A stretch of 64,000 bases of DNA from Pseudooceanicola sediminis (lineage in GTDB: Bacteria; Pseudomonadota; Alphaproteobacteria; Rhodobacterales; Rhodobacteraceae). A program made the position numbers and the translations under genes. How positions within the stretch are numbered: the first letter of the stretch is position 1; the number at the start of each line of letters is the position of its first letter. The stretch covers positions 186,001 through 250,000 of the forward strand of contig NZ_QWJJ01000005.1 of assembly GCF_003575965.1 (NCBI RefSeq), written 5' to 3'. Shown piece after piece: positions 45,486-55,050 of this stretch. The notes under the pieces are model-generated. The model was not told the DNA's origin, did not search any database, and was given only the letters and a program-made list of their open reading frames with translations.

Positions 45486-45862
45486 TGCGACGAAGGGTAG
45501 TAGCGGGCGCTTAACCGCAGCTAATGCTTTGCTTGGCCTCGGAAATGTTCTCATTCGACAGTTCGGCGTCGTCGGGCTGCATGAAAACGCGCCCCCTGCC
45601 CCGACCTTTGCGCGTGTTGGCACAGGGACCAGTCCGATGGGGCCAGACCGGCCAGCCCCCTTACCTTCCCCGCTCAATCCTCTTGTTCAACGAAGTCGCG
45701 CCCGCCTATCCGAGGCGAGAAGAAAACCATCTCGCATGGAAGTTTTGACCCGTAGCAGCACTCCGCTGACAACGAAAACTGTAGCGGGATGCAGAGATTT
45801 AAGCGCAGAATCAGCCGGAAGACTGAAATGCCTGCTCTGCTGGATGTCTTAAAGTGGGAGAA

Positions 45863-45939
45863 TGGTGCACCGAGGAGGATTCGAACCCCCGACCCCTTGA
45901 TTCGTAGTCAAGTACTCTATCCAGCTGAGCTATCGGTGC
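45863..45939 (-). tRNA. tRNA-Arg (anticodon ACG)
   Basis: 77 nt including an encoded CCA. On the minus strand the acceptor stem is GCACCGA with TCGGTGC, the D-arm is AGCTCAGCTGGATAGAGT, the anticodon stem-loop is CTTGA CTACGAA TCAAG with anticodon ACG, and the T-arm is GGGGGTTCGAATCCTCC. ACG reads CGU and, after inosine modification, CGC and CGA. It lies next to the gene-poor segment and is transcribed on the minus strand, downstream of the sensor-kinase gene. Confidence 0.97.
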
Positions 45940-46128
45940 GTTGCGCGGCATTTAGCCCGTAGGTTTCGGCGATGCAAGGACAAAAAATGAAAATTCTGCG
46001 ACGCGAAGACCGCCGCCGCCATCGGGCCCTTGCTGTGTTGGGTTTGTACAAAAATTCCGCACCAGAGAATATCGAAGAAAATGCCGGGCGCCAGGTCGGC
46101 GCACCGGGTCGTGCCGCATCAGGTCGGA

Positions 46129-47529
46129 TCAACGCGCCGCGATTCCGACGCCCGTGATTTCCTTTGGCAGCAGAATGAGGAAGGCAGTCCCGTCGGGGCC
46201 CGTACGCTCCATCTCGATCTGGCCACCGTGGCCACGCATGAGTTCCGCAGAGATCACCAGCCCGAGGCCCGTCCCTCCCTTGCGGGCTCCACCCTGAAAC
46301 GGAGTGAACAGGTTTTCGCGCGCCTTGGGCGGCAGGCCGGGGCCGGTATCAGATACACGAATGAGCCAGTGACTGTCGGTCTCTTCGGCCGAAACGCCGA
46401 TTTCGCCGGGCGCGCCGGTGTTCTCGATCGCCTGCCTCGCGTTGCGGACCAAGTTGAAGATCACGCGGTAAAGTTGCTCAGGGTCGGCACGCAGGCGAAG
46501 TGTTGCCGGAATATCCTCGGCAAAGGAAATGTCATGCTCTCCCACCGCAAGGCGTTCGCTGTCGATCACATCGCCCACGACGTCGATAAGGGCGACCTGT
46601 GACAATCGCGGAGCGGGTTCTTCGGCCCGACCGAAGGCCAGCGTTGCCTCGCACAAGTTGACGGCGCGGGTGATCGAGTTGATGACCTTTGGTGCAAGGC
46701 GCTTGACGGCAGGATCTTCGGAAATCTCGAGCCGGTCGGTGAACAGCTGCGCAGACGTCAGGATGTTGCGAAGGTCATGGCTGATCTTGGCCACGGCCGA
46801 CCCCAGTTGGGCGAGCCGTTCCTTTTGCCGCAACGCACCGGTCAACTGGGTTTGCAGGTCATGCAGCGCGACCTCAGCCTCGTGCAGGTCCCGCACCGAG
46901 GCCGAGGGTTCGATGATGCGGCGGGTATCCTCCGGGTCTTCGGCGTAGACGTGCATGTGATTGATGACGCCCTTGATGGGGCGAAGGATGAAACTGCGCA
47001 CGGCCAGGAACAGCAGCACAGCGGTAAAGATCGAGAAGACGGCAGACAGGAAGAACATGTTGATACCGTATTCCAGCATCGCGGCACGCAGCGGGCCGGT
47101 CGGCATCGTCACCTCGATCAGCAAGCCTGCCTCGCGCACGGGATTGCCGATCACGCGGATGACCTGGTTTTCCGGTCGCCACAGGGTCACGATCGCCTCG
47201 CGGATCAGCTCTGCCGCCGTGGGGTTCCGCAGGTCGAAGGTATCGGTCACCGGCCCCGGTACCGGAGACGACAGGACAAGTTGGCGCGCCTCGTCCCGGC
47301 GCAGCACGACGTTGTAGACTTCGGCGTTGCGCAGCAGCTCCTGCTCCAGATCGGGCGAGATCATGTCATCGGCCAGCAGGGCAAGCGACGCGATCTGCGC
47401 CCGCTCCAACCGCGACAGGAGGTAATCCTCGCGAAAGCGGGCAATGGACGGGACGAGGATGAGCACCTCGGCCAGGATCACGAAGATCGCCGTGAGGATC
47501 AGGAAGCGGCCGGATAGCGAACGGAACAT
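46129..47529 (-). CDS. Membrane sensor histidine kinase
   Basis: 466 residues. TM1 is near residues 8-30 (LILTAIFVILAEVLILVPSI), a periplasmic sensor loop of about 130 residues follows, and TM2 is around 160-190. A HAMP-like linker leads to the DHp helix with phospho-acceptor His near 251 (VAKISHDLRNILTSAQL), then the N-box FNLVRNARQAIEN, G1 SDTGPGLPPKA and G2 GGTGLGLVISAELMRGHGG. No response regulator is adjacent, so it is an orphan kinase. Start at 47529 is set by the membrane helix; an ATG 19 codons upstream is possible. Confidence 0.93.
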   Translation of the reverse strand: MFRSLSGRFLILTAIFVILAEVLILVPSIARFREDYLLSRLERAQIASLALLADDMISPDLEQELLRNAEVYNVVLRRDEARQLVLSSPVPGPVTDTFDLRNPTAAELIREAIVTLWRPENQVIRVIGNPVREAGLLIEVTMPTGPLRAAMLEYGINMFFLSAVFSIFTAVLLFLAVRSFILRPIKGVINHMHVYAEDPEDTRRIIEPSASVRDLHEAEVALHDLQTQLTGALRQKERLAQLGSAVAKISHDLRNILTSAQLFTDRLEISEDPAVKRLAPKVINSITRAVNLCEATLAFGRAEEPAPRLSQVALIDVVGDVIDSERLAVGEHDISFAEDIPATLRLRADPEQLYRVIFNLVRNARQAIENTGAPGEIGVSAEETDSHWLIRVSDTGPGLPPKARENLFTPFQGGARKGGTGLGLVISAELMRGHGGQIEMERTGPDGTAFLILLPKEITGVGIAAR

Positions 47530-48058
47530 GACGCGCTTTGCCCACAAGACTGGGGGCGGGATCGTGACAACGACCGCCAGCCCCATTGGTTACCGGGAAA
47601 TCTCTGTACAAACTAGGCGCTTGCGAGGCATTTAGCCAGTTCTGCGGCGCCAAGATAGGGCAGGAACATGCCTGCGTGGGGAAACCGCCCGAATTTGTCT
47701 GTGCAGGCGATCATGGCACATTGGTCCGGGGCGGGGTGATCGTGTGGGTCAGACAGCCCATTTCACCCGAACAGCGACGGGTGCGACGGTTGGCGCCCTT
47801 CGGTGCGCGCGCAGCACGAAGGCCGATCAGGCATTGATCGCAGAAATCTCTGCCAAAACTCCGGCTGCGGGTTTGACAACAGGACAACGCCTTCTTATAG
47901 ACCGGGCTTCACATATGCGCGGGCCTCGGGGCGATTCCCGGATTGCACCCGCTTTGCCCTTTCCTGAGCGGGCCTGCCTCTTGACCGGGGCATTTGCGCA
48001 AAGGATCACAGACACGCCCCGGTGGACTGCCGGCGGGGATACAAACGGAGACGGAGCG
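47530..48058. other. Divergent region and rpmH leader
   Basis: 529 bp between the sensor kinase and rpmH. It holds the rpmH promoter (47873-47901) and a leader of roughly 150 nt. The left part shows no coding frame I can support. The leader is not an obvious riboswitch. Confidence 0.5.
47873..47901 (+). promoter_or_regulatory. Sigma70-type promoter of the rpmH-rnpA-yidD operon
   Basis: Perfect -35 TTGACA (47873-47878), 17-bp spacer, -10 TATAGA (47896-47901). Transcription would start near 47908, about 150 nt before the rpmH ATG. It is the best consensus promoter in the window, as fits a ribosomal protein gene. Confidence 0.8.
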
Positions 48059-48193
48059 ATGAAACGCACCTACCAACCTTCGAACCTGGTCCGCTCGCGG
48101 CGCCACGGCTTCCGCGCACGCATGGCAACCAAAGCCGGCCGGAAAATCCTGAACGCACGTCGCGCACGTGGCCGCAAGTCGCTGAGCGCGTAA
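48059..48193 (+). CDS. rpmH: 50S ribosomal protein L34
   Basis: 44 residues: [20 protein letters not shown], then [20 protein letters not shown] and LSA. This is the conserved L34 sequence of bacterial large subunits. The start has GGAG seven bases upstream. It heads the rpmH-rnpA-yidD operon behind a strong promoter; in many proteobacteria the same block lies near the replication origin, but no dnaA is seen here. Confidence 0.98.
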   Translation: MKRTYQPSNLVRSRRHGFRARMATKAGRKILNARRARGRKSLSA

Positions 48194-48233
48194 GTTTCGC
48201 GCCAGCCCTTCCAGTACGGAAGCGGTTCTGAAC

Positions 48234-48815
48234 ATGACACCGCCGAATGCCCCGCCCCCTTCCGCACATGCGGAACCCACGGCGAAGGCGTCGGCGGTTT
48301 CGTCATGTGCGGATGCGACTGCTTCCGCCTGTCCTGACCGCGTCTCTGCAAATCAGGGCGTGGCGAGGGTCGAAACGGTCAACGCCGATACCGTGCACGG
48401 GTTTCGGCGGTCGGGCGTTTTGAACATCATGATCAAGCGGTCGGACTTTCTGCTGGCGGCGCGGGCCAAGCGGCACGGTGGCGCGGCAATGCTGGTCCAG
48501 GCGCGCAAGCGGCAAGACGATGAGCCGAGCGCGGACGTACCTGATGTAATCCGCGTCGGCTTTACCTGCTCCAAGAAGGTCGGGAATGCCGTGGCGCGCA
48601 ACCGCGCCAAGAGGCGGCTGCGCGAAGTCGCCCGTGCCGTCTTACCCGAGATGGCGCAGCCCGGGTGGGATTACGTGCTGGTCGGTCGCAAGGATGCCAC
48701 CGCCGAACGCCCCTTCGATCAGCTGATCGCCGATCTGCGAACGGCGCTTGAGCGGCTGCATGCAGGACAGGGTGACACGCCTCGTCCGCACCGGCCGAAG
48801 GGCAAGCGGAAGTGA
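48234..48815 (+). CDS. rnpA: Ribonuclease P protein component
   Basis: 193 residues as called. The core RNase P protein is clear: [30 protein letters not shown] holds the RNR motif, preceded by [17 protein letters not shown]. It helps the RNase P RNA remove tRNA 5' leaders. The first 65 residues, Ala/Ser/Pro rich, are an unusual N-terminal extension; a start at the ATG at 48429 would give a conventional protein but has no ribosome site, and neither start has a good one. The stop overlaps yidD (GTGA). Confidence 0.9.
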   Translation: MTPPNAPPPSAHAEPTAKASAVSSCADATASACPDRVSANQGVARVETVNADTVHGFRRSGVLNIMIKRSDFLLAARAKRHGGAAMLVQARKRQDDEPSADVPDVIRVGFTCSKKVGNAVARNRAKRRLREVARAVLPEMAQPGWDYVLVGRKDATAERPFDQLIADLRTALERLHAGQGDTPRPHRPKGKRK

Positions 48816-49033
48816 CCCCGCTGGCGTGGACACTCGCCCTGCCCATCCGCGCCTATCGGGCCATCTTCTCCCCCTGGGTCGGGCACAATTGCCGCTATGA
48901 TCCGACCTGTTCCGCCTACATCCTTGAAGCCTTGGACAAACATGGCGGGATCAAGGGGTTGTGGCTGTCGATACGCCGCGTCGCCCGGTGCCACCCATGG
49001 GGTGGCATGGGGGTGGACGATGTGCCCGACTGA
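48812..49033 (+). CDS. yidD: Membrane protein insertion efficiency factor
   Basis: 73 residues from a GTG overlapping the rnpA stop by four bases. The YidD pattern is clear: [20 protein letters not shown] and [20 protein letters not shown], with three conserved Cys and a C-terminal [14 protein letters not shown]. It assists YidC in membrane insertion. In most relatives yidC follows directly; here ttcA and a phosphodiesterase gene lie between. Confidence 0.96.
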   Translation: MTPLAWTLALPIRAYRAIFSPWVGHNCRYDPTCSAYILEALDKHGGIKGLWLSIRRVARCHPWGGMGVDDVPD

Positions 49034-49200
49034 GGCGCCGGTCAATGGTCCGGGCCGAGTGACCGGCGTTCCGGCGCGCTCACCTGCTCATTGCACTCGC
49101 GCACTTGTCCATGGGAATAGGGCCGAGGGTTTGATAGACAGAGACATCATACTTGGGGTCTGAAGCCCCATGATTTCATCCTTTTTGGGAGTGCCGGGCC

Positions 49201-50064
49201 ATGCTCGACGACGGCGATGACATTCACCCGCTCTTTCATGGGGCGCCCTCTTCGACCGAATTTCGCAAGTTGCGCAAGCGGATCGTACGCCAGACCCGCG
49301 AAGCGATCGAGCAATACGGTATGGTCGAACGCGGCGGCAAGTGGTTGGTCTGCCTGTCCGGCGGCAAGGACAGCTATACCTTGCTGGCCGTTCTCCATGA
49401 ATTGAAATGGCGTGGCCTGCTGCCCGTGGAACTGGTTGCCTGCAACCTGGACCAAGGGCAGCCGGGATTTCCCGCGACTGTGCTGCCCGAATTCCTGGAA
49501 AAGATGGGCGTCGCGCACCGCATCGAATACCAGGACACCTATTCCATCGTGATGGACAAGGTTCCCGCCGGTCGGACGTATTGTGCGCTGTGTTCAAGAC
49601 TGAGACGCGGCAACTTGTACCGGATCGCACGCGAAGAAGGATGTACGGCGGTTGTGTTGGGGCATCACCGCGACGACATTCTAGAGACATTTTTCATGAA
49701 CCTGTTTCACGGTGGGCGATTGGCGACAATGCCACCGAAACTGGTGAACGAGGAAGGCGACCTGTTTCTGTATCGCCCGCTGGCGCACGTTGCAGAAGTG
49801 GATTGCGAGAAATTCGCAAACGCGATGAAATACCCTATTATCCCCTGTGATCTGTGCGGATCTCAGGATGGATTGCAGCGTCAGCAGGTCAAACAGATCC
49901 TTGACGGATGGGAGCGAAACAGCCCCGGGCGCCGTCAGGTGATGTTCCGCGCGCTGATGAATGCCCGCCCCTCTCATCTGCTTGACCCCAAATTATTCGA
50001 CTTTGCCGGCCTGGCACTGGGGCAGCGTCAGACAGAGGAAGACGCGATTCCGCGCCTACGTTAA
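49201..50064 (+). CDS. ttcA: tRNA 2-thiocytidine(32) synthetase
   Basis: 287 residues. The PP-loop SGGKDS is at Ser53-Ser58. The iron-sulphur ligands Cys128 and Cys131 ([12 protein letters not shown]) and a second pair Cys216/Cys219 (PCDLCGSQ) are present, as is [19 protein letters not shown]. TtcA thiolates C32 of certain tRNAs, including tRNA-Arg, in an ATP- and [4Fe-4S]-dependent reaction. The gene stands alone, 167 bp after yidD and 42 bp before the phosphodiesterase gene. Confidence 0.95.
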   Translation: MLDDGDDIHPLFHGAPSSTEFRKLRKRIVRQTREAIEQYGMVERGGKWLVCLSGGKDSYTLLAVLHELKWRGLLPVELVACNLDQGQPGFPATVLPEFLEKMGVAHRIEYQDTYSIVMDKVPAGRTYCALCSRLRRGNLYRIAREEGCTAVVLGHHRDDILETFFMNLFHGGRLATMPPKLVNEEGDLFLYRPLAHVAEVDCEKFANAMKYPIIPCDLCGSQDGLQRQQVKQILDGWERNSPGRRQVMFRALMNARPSHLLDPKLFDFAGLALGQRQTEEDAIPRLR

Positions 50065-50106
50065 ACCGCTGTTGAAGTTCTCGAACTAGCGTGCCTGACG
50101 ACGACG

Positions 50107-51669
50107 ATGGGGCACACTGACATGGCAGGACTGACGGGTACGACATTGGCGAGGTTTCGGCTCCGGGTGCACAAGGTGCTGACCGGAGTCCAGATGCTTG
50201 CCTTCATCCCCGCCACTTGCCTCGTTTCCTTCTGGCTGGCAGGAGAGGCCGCGCTGGTCGCAACGGCGCTGAGCCTTTCGGTAGTGTACGGTGTGCTTGC
50301 CGGTCTGCGCGGCGGTCGCACTTTGCCGCCCCATAGTCGTGACCTGGTGACCGGGCTGGGGATGCGGGACAATCTGGACATTGCCATGGATGCTGCGCTG
50401 TCGCAGCAGGGAACTTCTGGCCGCAAGACTGCCTGCCTCATGGTCCAGATCGATGATTTCGATGTTTTTTCCGATAGATACGGTCCAGCCGCCACTGAAG
50501 ACGTGTTGAACAGGACTGCCCAACGGCTTCGCCGGGCACTGCGTGACGACGACGCCCTCTGCAAGATTGCCCCGGCCACCTTTGGCATCGGTGTCGCGCC
50601 GGTCACGAATGTCGACCTGGAAACAACGATCCAGCTGGCCTCTCGCCTGCAATCGGTGGTCGAGGATCCGCTGTCGCTGGATGCCACCACGGTCTACCTG
50701 TCGTGCTCGATCGGATTTTGCCTGGGCAGTCGTTCACCGTTACCCACGGGGTCCTCTCTTGTCGGGGCAACACAGAATGCCTTGAGCGAAGCCCTGCGTT
50801 TCGCGCCCTCTGCGATCCGGTCCTTTTCCGCCGACATGCAACGTACGCACCAGGCGCGCACCATCCTGACAGACGAAGTTTCCGCCGCGCTGGAAAATGG
50901 GCAGATCGTGCCGTTCTTTCAGCCACAATTATGTACGGATACCGGTCTGGTGTCTGGGTTTGAAGCGTTGGCACGTTGGTGCCACCCTGACCGCGGGTTG
51001 ATCTCGCCTGCCGAGTTTCTGCCCGTCATCCAGCATTCCGGCCAAATGGAGAGGCTCGGCGACCTGATGCTGGTCCAGTCGCTGATCGCCTTGCGACGTT
51101 GGGACGAACTCGGTCTGACGGTGCCCCAGGTGGGGGTCAACTTTGCGTCGGACGAATTACGCAATCCCCGGCTGATGGAAAAGGTGCGCTGGCAGCTTGA
51201 CCGATATGGGCTGAAACCGGGCCGGCTGGCGGTCGAGGTGCTGGAGACGGTCGTTGCCGATTCCCCCGAGGATGTCGTTTCGCGCAATATCAATGGCTTG
51301 GCCAAGCTGGGCTGCAAGATCGATCTGGATGACTTTGGCACCGGACATGCCTCGATTTCCTCCATCCGGCGATTTTCCGTCGAGCGCCTCAAGATCGACC
51401 GCAGTTTCGTGATGAAGGTCGACAAGGATATCGACCAGCAGCGTATGGTGTCCGCGATTCTGACAATGGCCGAGAGACTGGGCCTGTCGACCCTGGCGGA
51501 AGGGGTCGAAACGCCGGGCGAACACGCAACGCTGGCGCAGCTCGGGTGCGGCCATGTCCAGGGCTTCGAAGTTGCGCGACCAATGCCGTTCGAACAGACG
51601 GCCGAGTGGGTCCGCACCCATCACGCCGGCTTGATCAAGGCCCCGAAATTTGGCCGCGACACCGGTTAG
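50107..51669 (+). CDS. GGDEF(degenerate)-EAL protein, predicted c-di-GMP phosphodiesterase
   Basis: 520 residues. Two short hydrophobic helices (about 30-65) anchor it. A GGDEF-like domain follows, but its signature is replaced (ALCKIAPATFGIGV), so no cyclase activity is expected. The EAL domain looks complete: FEALARWCHP near 285, EVLETVV, DDFGTGHASI near 406, LKIDRSFV and AEGVET near 465. EAL enzymes hydrolyse c-di-GMP to pGpG. It interrupts the yidD-yidC neighbourhood. A second ATG five codons on is an alternative start. Confidence 0.93.
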   Translation: MGHTDMAGLTGTTLARFRLRVHKVLTGVQMLAFIPATCLVSFWLAGEAALVATALSLSVVYGVLAGLRGGRTLPPHSRDLVTGLGMRDNLDIAMDAALSQQGTSGRKTACLMVQIDDFDVFSDRYGPAATEDVLNRTAQRLRRALRDDDALCKIAPATFGIGVAPVTNVDLETTIQLASRLQSVVEDPLSLDATTVYLSCSIGFCLGSRSPLPTGSSLVGATQNALSEALRFAPSAIRSFSADMQRTHQARTILTDEVSAALENGQIVPFFQPQLCTDTGLVSGFEALARWCHPDRGLISPAEFLPVIQHSGQMERLGDLMLVQSLIALRRWDELGLTVPQVGVNFASDELRNPRLMEKVRWQLDRYGLKPGRLAVEVLETVVADSPEDVVSRNINGLAKLGCKIDLDDFGTGHASISSIRRFSVERLKIDRSFVMKVDKDIDQQRMVSAILTMAERLGLSTLAEGVETPGEHATLAQLGCGHVQGFEVARPMPFEQTAEWVRTHHAGLIKAPKFGRDTG

Positions 51670-52463
51670 GAGCCTGCAGATTGTAGCTTGATCTTCCCCA
51701 CGTGGCGATTGACCGTCCCCCCGCCGAAACGGCAAGCCGGTCAGGCAAGATACTATTTGCGCGAAAGTTGAAAAGTACGACATCAGGCAATGCAGCACAT
51801 GGCCGAACTCTGTGACAGTCCTGGGTAAAGGGGGAAAACCACGAGGATGTGAAGGCAACGGCCTTTCTCGCCCCCGTGACACAAATTTGCGTGCGCCAAG
51901 ATCACTTGTGCTGGTCCATCGCCCCCGCGGCGACCCGTTCAAACTTGATCTCTAGCGCTCGGCGGAGCAAGCCATTTTGGCGAACACAGGCGTCTTTGGT
52001 TATCGCATCCATCCCGAACAAGCTTTTGATCGAGTGCCTTGTTCACCGCCTCGCGTAGAGCGGCACCTCGGGGTTGCCCTCCTGCAATTCCGCTAGCCGC
52101 CCTAGGCCGTTGTAAACGCTTTATTAACGGCAACGAATCTGGCGTGGCTCCCGGCCGGGATGAACAATAACGTTGCCCTACCTTTTGGCGATCGCCGAAC
52201 CAGCGGCGAAATCGGGTTGAGCGGTTCTGTTATCGGCAAGGGGGATGCGCGGCGAAAGACAGGCGCTGCGTCCGCGCCAGCCAAGGTGCTTTTGGCGCGC
52301 TTCGTCTTGTCCGCCCTTGGTCGATTTCGCCACGATTTCCCTTGAAAGCCGGTGTCTGTGATGTCGCGGAATCGGCGAAGGGCCTTGACCTTTGGGCCAG
52401 TGACAGGTTGAACGCCCCAAGACCAAATTCCCGTACCGCAAATACCAAGGGTGGCGCAGCGCG
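51670..52463. other. Intergenic region upstream of yidC
   Basis: About 800 bp without a gene I can support. The minus strand has a 36-residue frame (51902-52012) beginning MDAITKDACVRQNGLLRRAL with no ribosome site, and another frame containing AALREAVNKALDQKLVRDG; both are probably chance. The segment near 52110-52140 is AT-richer (AAACGCTTTATTAACGG) and may hold the yidC promoter. No terminator or RNA gene is seen. Confidence 0.45.
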
Positions 52464-54314
52464 ATGGACGATCAGAACAAGAACCTCATTCTGGCGACGG
52501 TACTCAGCTTTGTCGTTGTCATCATCTGGTTCGTGGCATTCCCGCCACCCGAGCAGGCCCCGGAACAAACACCGGCGCAGGTCACGCAAAGTGACGTCGG
52601 CACGGCCGTGGACCCGACAGGCAGCGACAACAGCAGCTTGTCTCCTGCCGGCACACCAGGCGAAACCTCTGCCTCTTCGGTCAGCCCGACCTCGCCCGTG
52701 GCAGAGTCCCCGCGGATCAAAATCGATACACCTAGCCTTTCGGGTTCAATCGCCCTTGTAGGCGGTCGCATTGATGACCTGAGCCTGAAAAATTATCGCG
52801 AGACCCTGGAGCCGGATTCGCCGGACGTGACCCTGTTTCGCCCGCAAGGCAGCCCGACGGATGCCTATTATGCCGTTTACGGCTGGATCCCGGGCACAAA
52901 TGTTTCCGCAGACGCAGTGCCCGGCGCCGATACACCCTGGAGCATCGAGAGCGGCTCTGTCCTGACGCCGGAAACCCCTGTGACACTCAGTTGGGACAAC
53001 GGCCAGGGTCTGATCTTCCACCAGACATATTCGGTGGACGACAAGTTCATGTTCAACATCGCCCAATCGGTGGAAAATACCGGCGACGCGGGCGTGGCAC
53101 TGCGCCCATACGGTCTGCTGCGGCGCCACGGACAGCCGACGGACTTGCAGAACTTCTTTGTCGTGCACGAGGGCCTGATCCGGATGTCGGACGGCCAGCT
53201 GGAAGAAGAAACCTACAAGAAGATCGACAAGCTTGACCAGGACCCGCGCGAAGGCGCCCGCGCCAGTCGCATCGAAGTGAGCGAGAGTGGCTGGGTCGGC
53301 TTTACCGAGCACTACTGGATGTCGACGCTGATCCCTGGTGATCAACCCTTCCGCTCGACCGTCAAATACTACGAAAGTCCCAACATCTATCAGACCGAAG
53401 CCGTTCTGGGGAATGCAGAGATTGCACCGGGTCAAACCTATGACGTCGATACGCAGCTGTTCTCCGGCGCCAAGGAATGGGAAACGATCAAGGCCTACGA
53501 GGCACAGGGTGTCACCCGCTTTATCGACTCGATCGACTGGGGTTGGTTCTTTTTCCTGACCAAGCCGATCTTCTGGCTGATCCACTGGTTGCACAGCTTT
53601 ATCGGCAACATGGGCTGGTCGATCATCGTGATGACCATTTTCCTCAAGGCATTGTTGTTCCCGCTGGCCTACAAATCCTACGCTTCCATGGCCAAGATGA
53701 AGGAACTTCAACCGCGCATGGAAGAGATGAAGAAGAAGGCGGGCGACGACCGTCAGAAGCTTCAGAAGGAAATGATGGCAATGTACAAGGCAGAAAAGGT
53801 CAACCCAGCTGCGGGTTGTCTGCCGGTGCTGTTGCAGATCCCGATCTTCTTCTCGCTCTACAAGGTGATTTTCGTCACGCTGGAACTGCGCCATCAACCG
53901 TGGATCGGCTGGATTCACGACCTGAGTGCGCCTGATCCGTCGTCCATCCTGAACCTGTTCGGCCTGCTGCCCTATGCCACCCCTGGCCCGGAAAGCATAT
54001 TCCACATCATCAGCCTCGGCGCGCTGCCAATCCTGCTGGGGATTTCCATGTGGCTGCAACAGCGTCTGAACCCGGCGCCCGCAGATCCCGCGCAGCAGAT
54101 GATCTTTGCCTGGATGCCCTGGGTCTTCATGTTCATGCTTGGACGCTTTGCGAGCGGCCTGGTGCTGTACTGGATCACCAACAACACGATCACCTTCACG
54201 CAGCAGTACCTGATCATGCGCAGCCATGGCTACAAACCGGACGTGTTTGGCAACATCAAGAACGCCATCCCCTTTGTCGGGAAAAAGCCCGCCGACGGCA
54301 AAGGCACCAAGTGA
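52464..54314 (+). CDS. yidC: Membrane protein insertase YidC
   Basis: 616 residues. TM1 is LILATVLSFVVVIIWFVAF, followed by a Pro/Thr/Ser-rich linker, a large periplasmic beta domain (about 85-340), then the conserved insertase core: GWSIIVMTIFLKALLFPLAY with the hydrophilic-groove Lys/Arg region, PAAGCLPVLLQIPIFFSLYK and a C-terminal pair of helices ending in a Lys-rich tail. It inserts and folds inner-membrane proteins with or without Sec. The MOSC gene begins two bases after the stop. Confidence 0.97.
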   Translation: MDDQNKNLILATVLSFVVVIIWFVAFPPPEQAPEQTPAQVTQSDVGTAVDPTGSDNSSLSPAGTPGETSASSVSPTSPVAESPRIKIDTPSLSGSIALVGGRIDDLSLKNYRETLEPDSPDVTLFRPQGSPTDAYYAVYGWIPGTNVSADAVPGADTPWSIESGSVLTPETPVTLSWDNGQGLIFHQTYSVDDKFMFNIAQSVENTGDAGVALRPYGLLRRHGQPTDLQNFFVVHEGLIRMSDGQLEEETYKKIDKLDQDPREGARASRIEVSESGWVGFTEHYWMSTLIPGDQPFRSTVKYYESPNIYQTEAVLGNAEIAPGQTYDVDTQLFSGAKEWETIKAYEAQGVTRFIDSIDWGWFFFLTKPIFWLIHWLHSFIGNMGWSIIVMTIFLKALLFPLAYKSYASMAKMKELQPRMEEMKKKAGDDRQKLQKEMMAMYKAEKVNPAAGCLPVLLQIPIFFSLYKVIFVTLELRHQPWIGWIHDLSAPDPSSILNLFGLLPYATPGPESIFHIISLGALPILLGISMWLQQRLNPAPADPAQQMIFAWMPWVFMFMLGRFASGLVLYWITNNTITFTQQYLIMRSHGYKPDVFGNIKNAIPFVGKKPADGKGTK

Positions 54315-54315
54315 C

Positions 54316-55050
54316 ATGGGCAGGGTCGCGCAGATCTGGCGGTATCCGATCAAGGGAATCGGTGCCGAACCGCTGGAGAGCGCGGCCCTGACATCTGACA
54401 GGCCCCTGCCCGGCGACCGGGCATGGGCGCTGCTGACCGGGGACGCAAAAGACACCGGTGGCTGGCAGAAATGCAACCTGTTCGCGCGGGGCTGCAACGG
54501 TCCACAACTGATGGCGATAATGGCGCGTACCGAGGGCGATGTGATTCATCTGTCACATCCGGACGCAGGTGCCCTGTCGGTAAACCCGGCACGGGACGGC
54601 AAATTGCTCGTTGAATGGCTCGGCGGCCTCTGGCCCGCGGACCGCCCTGCCCTCGGAGACCTGATCAGAGCGCCTGAGGAGGGCATGAGCGACGCTCCCT
54701 ACGCCTGTGTCTCGATCATAGGAACAGCCTCGCTGGCTGCGCTGTCAGAAGCCTGTGGCACAGATCTTGATCCCCGCCGGTTTCGTGGCAATCTGTGGAT
54801 CGACGGTTTGGCGGCGTGGGAAGAGCTTGACTGGCCTGGTCGTCGACTGAAGATTGGCGATGCCGTCCTGGAAGTGAGCGAGCGGATAGACCGCTGCCGC
54901 GCGACCGAGACAAACCCCGCAACCGGGGAACGCGACATCAATACCTTGCAGGTTTTGCGCAAGACCTGGGGTCATATCGATTTTGGCGTGAAGGCGCGCG
55001 TCATCACTGACGGCACCGTCACCCTTGGACAGAAAGCGGAACTGCTGTGA
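54316..55050 (+). CDS. MOSC domain-containing protein
   Basis: 244 residues. An N-terminal MOSC beta-barrel domain (VAQIWRYPIKGIGAEPLESA) and a C-terminal MOSC domain with the conserved Cys in ERIDRCRATETNPATGERD. MOSC domains bind molybdenum cofactor or carry sulphur; free-standing ones in proteobacteria resemble YcbX or mARC-type reductases, but lack of partners leaves the role open. The start is two bases after yidC and the stop overlaps engB (GTGA), so yidC-MOSC-engB is one operon. Confidence 0.93.
   Translation: MGRVAQIWRYPIKGIGAEPLESAALTSDRPLPGDRAWALLTGDAKDTGGWQKCNLFARGCNGPQLMAIMARTEGDVIHLSHPDAGALSVNPARDGKLLVEWLGGLWPADRPALGDLIRAPEEGMSDAPYACVSIIGTASLAALSEACGTDLDPRRFRGNLWIDGLAAWEELDWPGRRLKIGDAVLEVSERIDRCRATETNPATGERDINTLQVLRKTWGHIDFGVKARVITDGTVTLGQKAELL

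Larger units (their letters stand above)
44390..45862. other. Gene-poor region (about 1.5 kb) before tRNA-Arg
   Basis: No open frame in this stretch resembles a protein: frames on both strands are Arg/Ser/Pro rich and lack ribosome sites. It begins with the GCTGATC tandem repeat and holds a 28-bp direct repeat (45362 and 45458). Base composition is less GC-biased at codon-like positions than in neighbouring genes. It may be decayed coding DNA or the scar of an element next to tRNA-Arg; I found no transposase or integrase remnant and no copy of the tRNA 3' end. Confidence 0.5.

Noticed and set aside
45863-45939. Genomic island attached at tRNA-Arg
   Set aside because: No integrase and no repeat of the tRNA 3' end on either side; the flanking kinase looks native.
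51939-52133. Minus-strand peptide containing AALREAVNKALDQKLVRDG, resembling the end of a periplasmic binding protein
   Set aside because: The likeness covers about 20 residues only and the remainder does not fit; probably chance.
52746-54497. 583-residue open frame antisense to yidC
   Set aside because: yidC is unmistakable on the plus strand.
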